In this document: positions 6,872 to 10,716 of the stretch, in pieces
Position numbering within the stretch: position 1 is the first letter of the stretch
Layout of the letters: every line of letters starts with the position of its first letter
From: CAVWDI01 sp046259385
GTDB lineage: Bacteria; Chloroflexota; Anaerolineae; Anaerolineales; UBA4823
NCBI GenBank assembly: GCA_046259385.1
Contig: JBJYWI010000272.1
Span: 1 to 10,716, forward strand
DNA: 10,716 nt
Direction: 5' to 3'
Notes under the pieces: model-generated
What the model saw: only the letters and a program-made list of their open reading frames with translations
Databases searched by the model: none
What the model was told of the DNA's origin: nothing
Position numbers and translations under genes: made by a program

Positions 6872-8227
6872 GTGGCAGAGATTACTGATATTAATATTGT
6901 ACTTGATGAAGTCCGTGATGCATTAACTTCACAAGATTGGGATCGTGCTGTTAAACTTGTTCAAGCCCTTCGCCCTCCTGACCAAGCGGATGTATTTGAA
7001 GAACTTTCAGTAGATAATCAATCCGAGCTGCTCCCCCGCTTGAATCCCGAGGATTCCGCAGACATTCTGGAGGAATTGCATGATCAGGACGCAGCAGAGA
7101 TTGCGGGGCGTTTGGAAGCTAGCGACCTCTCCCGGATCATCAACGAGATGGAGCCAGATGAAGCTGCGGATTTGCTGGGGGATATGACACCTGATCAGGC
7201 TGCTGTCACCCTTTCCTCAATTGAGGATGCTGAGGAAATTCTTCCCCTGATGGCACATAGCGACGATACTGCTGGGGGATTAATGACCTCGGTCGAGGTT
7301 GTCCTTCATAAAGATATCACTGTCCAGGCCGCGATCGAGCATTTGAAAAGAACAATCCCAGATGCAGAAATCGCATATTATTTGTATGTTGTAGACGATA
7401 ACATGAGATTAGTCGGTGTGGTTTCATTATTGAATATTGTCGTTGCCCCTGAAAACACCTGTATTGTGGATATCATGAATCCGGAAGTAATTTCTATTTT
7501 CGCTGATACTGAGCAGGAGGTTACAGCCCGGTTGATGGCGCGTTATGACCTGCTGGCTTTGCCAGTAGTTGATTCAAACTTTCAGCTCCTCGGAGTAATC
7601 ACGCACGATGACATGGTTGCAGTCCTGGAGGAGGAAGAGACAGAAGATATTTTTCGATTAGGTGGTGTTCCTGCAGAGCGTATTACAACGACAGTGGCTC
7701 CTCAAACAGCTTTGCGCGCCCGGCTGCCCTGGTTGGTTCTCAACATGGGCACTGCACTTTTATCAGCTCTGGTATTAAGTTTGTTCGAAAATACAATTGC
7801 TCAACTTGCTGTACTGGCTGTCTTTTTTCCAATTGTCGCTGGTGTGAGTGGAAGTGCAGGGACACAAACATTGACCGTAACAGTTCGCGGTTTAGCGTTA
7901 GGTGAGATAAATCCCAGGGATGGCATCGCCACCATCACCCGAGAAGTATTAATCGGGTTAGCCAATGGAATTGTGCTGGGAACATTGATCGCATTAATTG
8001 CGATTTTTTGGAAAAGTTCACCAATTCTTGGTCTTGTGGTAGGTCTGGCGACATTTTTAAACCTGATCGCAGCAGGTTTTGCAGGTGTACTGGTTCCAAT
8101 GGGTATGTCAGCTATCAAGATTGATCCAGCTCTGGCATCGCCGGTTTTTGTAACGACATTAACAGATTCTCTCGGGTACCTGATTTATTTGTCGCTTGCG
8201 ACGATCATATTATTGAGGATTATTTGA
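6872..8227 (+). CDS. mgtE: MgtE-type magnesium channel/transporter
   Basis: Mg2+ channel of 451 aa, the normal MgtE length. It has an N-terminal superhelical MgtE_N domain (about residues 28-135, rich in acidic residues in L-x-P-E-D and D-Q-A-A units). Two CBS domains follow (about 137-195 and 200-258), then a five-helix membrane domain (about 285-450). The cytosolic part of the family binds Mg2+ and closes the pore when the ion is plentiful. The pore-domain aspartate in the T-D-S-L-G-Y segment is D432. The family signature usually written G-N-x-G-x-Q reads G327-S328-A-G-T-Q here, so the common Asn is Ser. The start is GTG at 6872, preceded by AGGAGG (6859-6864) at 7-nt spacing, a strong site. 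No M-box-like Mg2+ riboswitch fits in the 48-nt space upstream. A terminator-like hairpin follows at 8310-8349. Confidence 0.95.
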   Translation: MAEITDINIVLDEVRDALTSQDWDRAVKLVQALRPPDQADVFEELSVDNQSELLPRLNPEDSADILEELHDQDAAEIAGRLEASDLSRIINEMEPDEAADLLGDMTPDQAAVTLSSIEDAEEILPLMAHSDDTAGGLMTSVEVVLHKDITVQAAIEHLKRTIPDAEIAYYLYVVDDNMRLVGVVSLLNIVVAPENTCIVDIMNPEVISIFADTEQEVTARLMARYDLLALPVVDSNFQLLGVITHDDMVAVLEEEETEDIFRLGGVPAERITTTVAPQTALRARLPWLVLNMGTALLSALVLSLFENTIAQLAVLAVFFPIVAGVSGSAGTQTLTVTVRGLALGEINPRDGIATITREVLIGLANGIVLGTLIALIAIFWKSSPILGLVVGLATFLNLIAAGFAGVLVPMGMSAIKIDPALASPVFVTTLTDSLGYLIYLSLATIILLRII

Positions 8228-8295
8228 AAATTAAGTAGCAAAATGTGTGCAGCTAAATAAAACCCCTCCCAAGTATTGGAAGAGATAATCCCCTG

Positions 8296-8309
8296 GATTG
8301 ATGTCAATC
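8296..8309. promoter_or_regulatory. Operator-like inverted repeat
   Basis: GATTGA-TG-TCAATC is a perfect 6-bp inverted repeat with a 2-nt centre. It overlaps the -35 position of the promoter-like sequence at 8301-8329, which is a common place for a repressor site. No regulator is recognised. Confidence 0.3.
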
Positions 8310-8329
8310 AAAGGATAATTCGCTATGAT
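8301..8329 (+). promoter_or_regulatory. Candidate promoter embedded in the post-mgtE hairpin
   Basis: TATGAT (8324-8329) matches the -10 consensus in 5 of 6 positions. ATGTCA (8301-8306), 17 nt upstream, matches TTGACA in 4 of 6. Transcription would start near 8336, inside the right arm of the hairpin, so such a transcript would not form the full hairpin and would still include the GGAG at 8354. Confidence 0.35.
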
Positions 8330-8349
8330 GTTAGTGGATTATCCTTTTT
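8310..8349 (+). terminator. Intrinsic terminator-like hairpin after mgtE
   Basis: The perfect 10-bp arms 8310-8319 and 8338-8347 (AAAGGATAAT / ATTATCCTTT) extend inward by six more pairs, two of them G-T, to a 6-nt loop. They are followed by T residues (run TTTTT, 8345-8349). It lies 83 nt after the mgtE stop and fits a rho-independent terminator. It also sits only 4 nt before the next gene's ribosome binding site, so it may instead attenuate that gene. Confidence 0.5.
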
Positions 8350-8353
8350 CATT

Positions 8354-8357
8354 GGAG
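8354..8357 (+). promoter_or_regulatory. Ribosome binding site choosing ATG 8364
   Basis: GGAG is 6 nt before ATG 8364. The upstream in-frame ATG codons at 8325 and 8328 lie inside the hairpin and have no Shine-Dalgarno sequence. Confidence 0.65.
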
Positions 8358-8363
8358 TATTTA

Positions 8364-8972
8364 ATGACGATCGATTCCGACCTGCGTTCGAAAGCAACCT
8401 GGTTGATCAGCGAAGATGGTTTGTGGGATATCGGTATTGGTTTATCCATGTTGGGTTTTGGACTGACTATCTCTCTCAAGCACGCCATTTGGTATTTCGG
8501 ATTTGTGATGTTGGCGTATTTTTTGGTAGTGATGACAGGCAAAGAGGTGATCACCAGCCCAAGGATGGCAAATTGGGTAATTGAAGATAACCAGCTGCTC
8601 AAACTAGCAATGTGGATTAAATTTGGATTTGCAGCAATCCTGGTGGGATTGATTTTTGGTGCGATCACTTTCTGGTTCCTAGATATAAGTACGGTCATCG
8701 ATTGGCTTCCGGCGTATGGTGTGAAATTGCTCTGTTTAGTGATGTCCGTGTTCTTGTTGATTTTGGGATACTTAACTCAAAATGGTTTCCGCTATTATTT
8801 CTATGCAGGCCTATCAATCCTTGGTTTTGTAATCTTTGAGCTATTTGATATCAGGATTATATATTTTGTTTATTTATCCGCGATTTTATTAATCGTATTT
8901 GGCTCAGGTACTCTAATCCGGTTCTTATCGAGATATCCGAAACAGAATCCACAGAAAGACTTACAGATGTAG
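8364..8972 (+). CDS. Unnamed multi-pass membrane protein
   Basis: Predicted integral membrane protein of 202 aa; I do not recognise a named family. A short charged N-terminus contains S-E-D-G-L-W-D-I-G-I-G and precedes about six hydrophobic segments, near residues 22-37, 39-56, 77-102, 114-136, 138-159 and 165-187. The C-terminal tail is basic and polar. There are no obvious catalytic motifs, metal ligands or transporter signatures. The start is set at ATG 8364 because of the GGAG 6 nt upstream; the longer in-frame form from 8325 would begin inside the hairpin. The W-L-I-x-E-x-G-L-W-D/N-I-G-x-G-L-S opening reminds me of membrane proteins encoded beside small regulators in Chloroflexota; this is an impression, not a search result. 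It is followed by two more small membrane proteins and may form an operon with them. Confidence 0.75.
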   Translation: MTIDSDLRSKATWLISEDGLWDIGIGLSMLGFGLTISLKHAIWYFGFVMLAYFLVVMTGKEVITSPRMANWVIEDNQLLKLAMWIKFGFAAILVGLIFGAITFWFLDISTVIDWLPAYGVKLLCLVMSVFLLILGYLTQNGFRYYFYAGLSILGFVIFELFDIRIIYFVYLSAILLIVFGSGTLIRFLSRYPKQNPQKDLQM

Positions 8973-9066
8973 AAAAAGAGGAAATCATCTCTACCTTGCC
9001 TTCCTTATCATTTGCGGCGCTAATGGATAAATCAAACATATGCAATTGTCTCGAATTTGGATTTAT

Positions 9067-9070
9067 GGAG
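9067..9070 (+). promoter_or_regulatory. Ribosome binding site favouring GTG 9077
   Basis: GGAG is 6 nt before GTG 9077, the same spacing as at 4220 and 8364. The in-frame alternatives TTG 8996, ATG 9023 and ATG 9065 lack a comparable site. Confidence 0.55.
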
Positions 9071-9076
9071 TTGAAT

Positions 9077-9316
9077 GTGAATCATCGAGAGGTGATTGAT
9101 CAAATCATTTTGACCTGTACACGAGTTGGATTTATTTTTGTAATCTGTGGCATCCTTGTAGGTGTGTTTTTTTCTGCATGGATTCCAATTTTCATCATTG
9201 GTTTCACATTTCTTCTTCCAGAAATCGGCTTGCGGTTGGTTGAAGGTCATTGGTCGATAAAAAGACCAAAATCGGGTTTTGATAATTTACAACAACTCAA
9301 CAAGGAGGAAATATGA
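9077..9316 (+). CDS. Small two-helix membrane protein of unknown function
   Basis: Predicted membrane protein of 79 aa with a short N-terminus, two closely spaced hydrophobic helices (about residues 15-31 and 33-51) and a basic, polar C-terminal tail of about 25 residues. I recognise no family. GTG 9077 is preferred over ATG 9065, ATG 9023 or TTG 8996 because of its well-placed GGAG. The frame stays open upstream to 8849, across the end of the previous gene, so a longer protein cannot be excluded. The stop codon overlaps the start of the next gene (ATGA, 4-nt overlap), which indicates translational coupling. The tail contains a 6-bp inverted repeat at the DNA level (TTGGTC/GACCAA), probably incidental. 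Confidence 0.65.
   Translation: MNHREVIDQIILTCTRVGFIFVICGILVGVFFSAWIPIFIIGFTFLLPEIGLRLVEGHWSIKRPKSGFDNLQQLNKEEI
9302..9308 (+). promoter_or_regulatory. Strong Shine-Dalgarno inside the preceding gene
   Basis: AAGGAGG lies 4 nt before ATG 9313, within the last codons of the upstream small gene. It supports independent as well as coupled initiation of the 75-aa protein. Confidence 0.7.
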
Positions 9317-9540
9317 AGAATTTAAATGAGACGGTTGGGTTGAGGCTTGCGCAAGATTATACGAGAGAACGTCTAGAATATGAATACTCCAGGCAGATGA
9401 TTAAGCAAATTAATAAAAAAATTCCCAATAAGTTCTACTGTGCGGTATGCTTTTCTTTGGTTTCTCTTGGGCACTTACTAGTTGCATTTGGACACAGGTT
9501 AGAGCGATTTGATCTGGTCATGCGAGGATCAGAAGCCTAG
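9313..9540 (+). CDS. Small protein with one hydrophobic segment, unknown function
   Basis: Protein of 75 aa. The first 40 residues are charged and likely helical (rich in R, E, K and Q). A single hydrophobic segment follows (about residues 42-60, containing C-A-V-C-F), then a short tail with L-E-R-F-D. The L-G-H-L-L-V-A-F-G-H-R-L-E-R stretch could be a membrane-surface helix rather than a full crossing. I know no named family. The ATGA overlap with the preceding gene and the strong AAGGAGG make it a credible real gene despite its size. The two cysteines (near residues 43 and 46, C-x-x-C spacing) are notable, but no metal site is otherwise suggested. Confidence 0.65.
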   Translation: MKNLNETVGLRLAQDYTRERLEYEYSRQMIKQINKKIPNKFYCAVCFSLVSLGHLLVAFGHRLERFDLVMRGSEA

Positions 9541-9951
9541 AATTAAAGACCGATTTGAAAAGCATAAACCTCTGATAATGCACTTGTATTGCGGAATCTC
9601 ATTGTCAATTGAGTTCAAACTGATATATTGGATATTTAGGTTGACACAGTCTTCGATTAAAAGATTGGGGTGCTATTTGCGATCGCCGACTGCGGTCAGA
9701 AATTGTTTTTCAACTATGGTGAGGTAATTTATGTATCTGCATCGCGCGTAGTCAAATTGTCGAAGTTATCAGATTTAACGCATTCACATCAGAATACATC
9801 CTGGAAGGTTGTACAATCATGATGGCTGATATCGTAATGAATGATGACAACTCGAAAAGTGTAAATCCGTCTATTTGTTATCAAATTCTAAAATTGGTCC
9901 ACCTTTACGTCAAATACTTAAAAATTATGGGGATAACAAGGTAGTTCCGAA
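9541..9951. other. Gene-poor spacer before the ABC permease
   Basis: This 411-nt stretch has no convincing gene. A small hairpin (9681-9697, six pairs including one G-T) is followed 7 nt later by TTTTTT-like sequence (9705-9710). That is too far for a standard terminator but could end the small-gene transcript. A 41-codon frame from ATG 9819 to 9944 ends 7 nt before the permease start; its upstream GGAAGG is a weak ribosome binding site. No ATPase gene or remnant is seen. Confidence 0.5.
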
Positions 9952-10716
9952 ATGAGAAAGATCTGGTTAGTATTTACACATGATTTTTCAGAACATGTTC
10001 GACAAAAAGGGTTTTTGATTGCTTTGTTCAGTTTACCTTTGTTCATCGGATTCTCGGTGGGTTTAGGGTATTTTATGCAGTCACAAGAAATTAGCTCAGA
10101 TGCAGTCGGATATGTAGATTTTTCAGGCATATTCACCAACCCATTATCAATTGCGAGTACTTCCGGGAGAGAAAGAGTTGAAATACTCCCATATTCGGAT
10201 ACTGCAGAAGTGGATGAGCTGCTTAAACGGGGAGACCTCCAGGCGTATTTTGTCATTCCGAACGGTTATCCAGGGGATAATAATATCGAATTATATTATT
10301 TCGATGAACCGGGGGAGAATGCAATCCACGATTTTTATGATTTCTTGCAGTTGAATTTGATGAAAGATTATTCACAGGAGATCAGGAATCGTGTGGCGAT
10401 AGGAACAAATAGCATTATCCGCACGCCCGATGGTTCGCGTGAATTTCCTGAAAATAATCCAACTGTGAACATGTTCATACCACTTCTCATTGGATTGGGA
10501 TTTGTGATGTTGTTGTTAATCAGCTCGGGCTACTTGATGAGCGGTTTTTTGGATGAAAAATCCAACCGAACGATTGAAATTATATTTACATCAATCTCTC
10601 CCGGGAAGCTAATTGTTAGTAAATTAGTGACGATGGTCGCGATTGGTTTCACCATGCTGATTACCTGGGTAGCAGTTGGAATCATAGCATTCATCGTTGG
10701 TTCGCATTTCCTTGAA
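9952..10716 (+). CDS. ABC-2 type (NatB-like) transporter permease, 3' truncated by the window
   Basis: The first 255 residues of a membrane permease are present, and the frame is open to the last base. A short cytosolic start leads to one transmembrane helix (about residues 21-43) and then a large outside domain (about 44-165). Two or more further helices follow (about 168-192, then from 220). Between them lies the cytosolic segment D-E-K-S-N-R-T-I-E-I-x-x-T-S-I-S-P-G (201-218), which is the hallmark of NatB/ABC-2 exporters in which this loop meets the ATPase. The domain order fits the ABC2_membrane_3 class, usually about 400 aa, so roughly 150 residues are missing. AAGGT at 9938-9942 lies 9 nt before ATG 9952. 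The partner ATPase is not upstream, so it may lie downstream or elsewhere. The substrate is unknown (Na+, drugs and peptides are reported for relatives). Confidence 0.88.
   Translation, partial: MRKIWLVFTHDFSEHVRQKGFLIALFSLPLFIGFSVGLGYFMQSQEISSDAVGYVDFSGIFTNPLSIASTSGRERVEILPYSDTAEVDELLKRGDLQAYFVIPNGYPGDNNIELYYFDEPGENAIHDFYDFLQLNLMKDYSQEIRNRVAIGTNSIIRTPDGSREFPENNPTVNMFIPLLIGLGFVMLLLISSGYLMSGFLDEKSNRTIEIIFTSISPGKLIVSKLVTMVAIGFTMLITWVAVGIIAFIVGSHFLE

Noticed and set aside
7801..8118. 105-codon minus-strand frame inside mgtE
   Set aside because: Antisense shadow of the conserved MgtE membrane domain; composition is typical of reverse reading of hydrophobic codons.
8339..8698. 119-codon minus-strand frame opposite the six-helix membrane protein
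   Set aside because: The plus-strand frame has a good ribosome binding site and clear membrane topology; the antisense frame has neither start signal nor recognisable domain.
9250..9269. TTGGTC/GACCAA hairpin as a terminator
   Set aside because: Lies within the 79-aa coding sequence and has no T-tract.
9641..9670. TTGACA as a -35 element
   Set aside because: A perfect -35 hexamer (9641-9646), but no acceptable -10 occurs 16-18 nt downstream.
9509..9727. 72-codon frame overlapping and following the 75-aa protein
   Set aside because: Begins inside the previous gene without a ribosome binding site, and no domain is recognisable. A continuation of the small protein by frameshift cannot be shown.
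9918..10256. 112-codon minus-strand frame opposite the permease start
   Set aside because: Antisense to a clear ABC-2 permease that runs to the window end.

Overview
The window looks like a piece of a draft or metagenome-assembled genome from a free-living bacterium, most likely a Chloroflexota (Anaerolineae-type) lineage. That placement is inferred from gene style: a very long propeller sensor paired with a NarL-type regulator, a DUF4332 protein, an MgtE with a GTG start, and small unnamed membrane proteins in series. It is not based on any marker gene. Base composition is moderately AT-rich. A run of ten N at 5714-5723 is an assembly gap. All supported genes lie on the + strand, and their starts mostly follow a GGAG core 6-7 nt before the start codon.

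Layout. (1) 1-324: non-coding leader with a strong extended -10 element (TGCTATAAT, 234-242). (2) 325-4882: a two-component pair. A 1308-aa membrane histidine kinase carries 14 Reg_prop blades, a Y_Y_Y domain, a transmembrane helix, a GAF domain and a HisKA_3/HATPase core. Its response regulator (REC plus LuxR-type HTH) starts inside the kinase's 3' end. (3) 4883-5690: a structured-looking intergenic stretch and a small integral-membrane CDP-alcohol phosphatidyltransferase with a slightly altered catalytic motif. (4) 5691-6109: gap and non-coding DNA, including a palindrome and a possible minus-strand gene start swallowed by the gap. (5) 6110-8227: an unusual protein joining an integrase-type SAM-like DNA-binding domain to a DUF4332 helix-hairpin-helix region, closely followed by a Mg2+ channel/transporter, mgtE. 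(6) 8228-9540: a terminator-like hairpin with an embedded promoter-like -10, then three unnamed small membrane proteins, the last two overlapping by 4 nt. (7) 9541-9951: mostly empty spacer. (8) 9952-end: the first 255 residues of an ABC-2/NatB-type export permease that runs off the window.

How it works together: the kinase/regulator pair is a self-contained signalling unit that senses something outside the membrane through a double propeller. Its targets cannot be read from the window; the adjacent lipid-synthesis gene and its long leader are the nearest candidates. The mgtE gene and its upstream DNA-binding-like neighbour are probably co-transcribed. The small membrane-protein cluster has no assignable function. 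No phage, IS, CRISPR, tRNA or rRNA was seen. The most unusual items are the recombinase-derived SAM-like/DUF4332 fusion, the hairpin with alternative pairings after mgtE, and the unnamed membrane-protein cluster.
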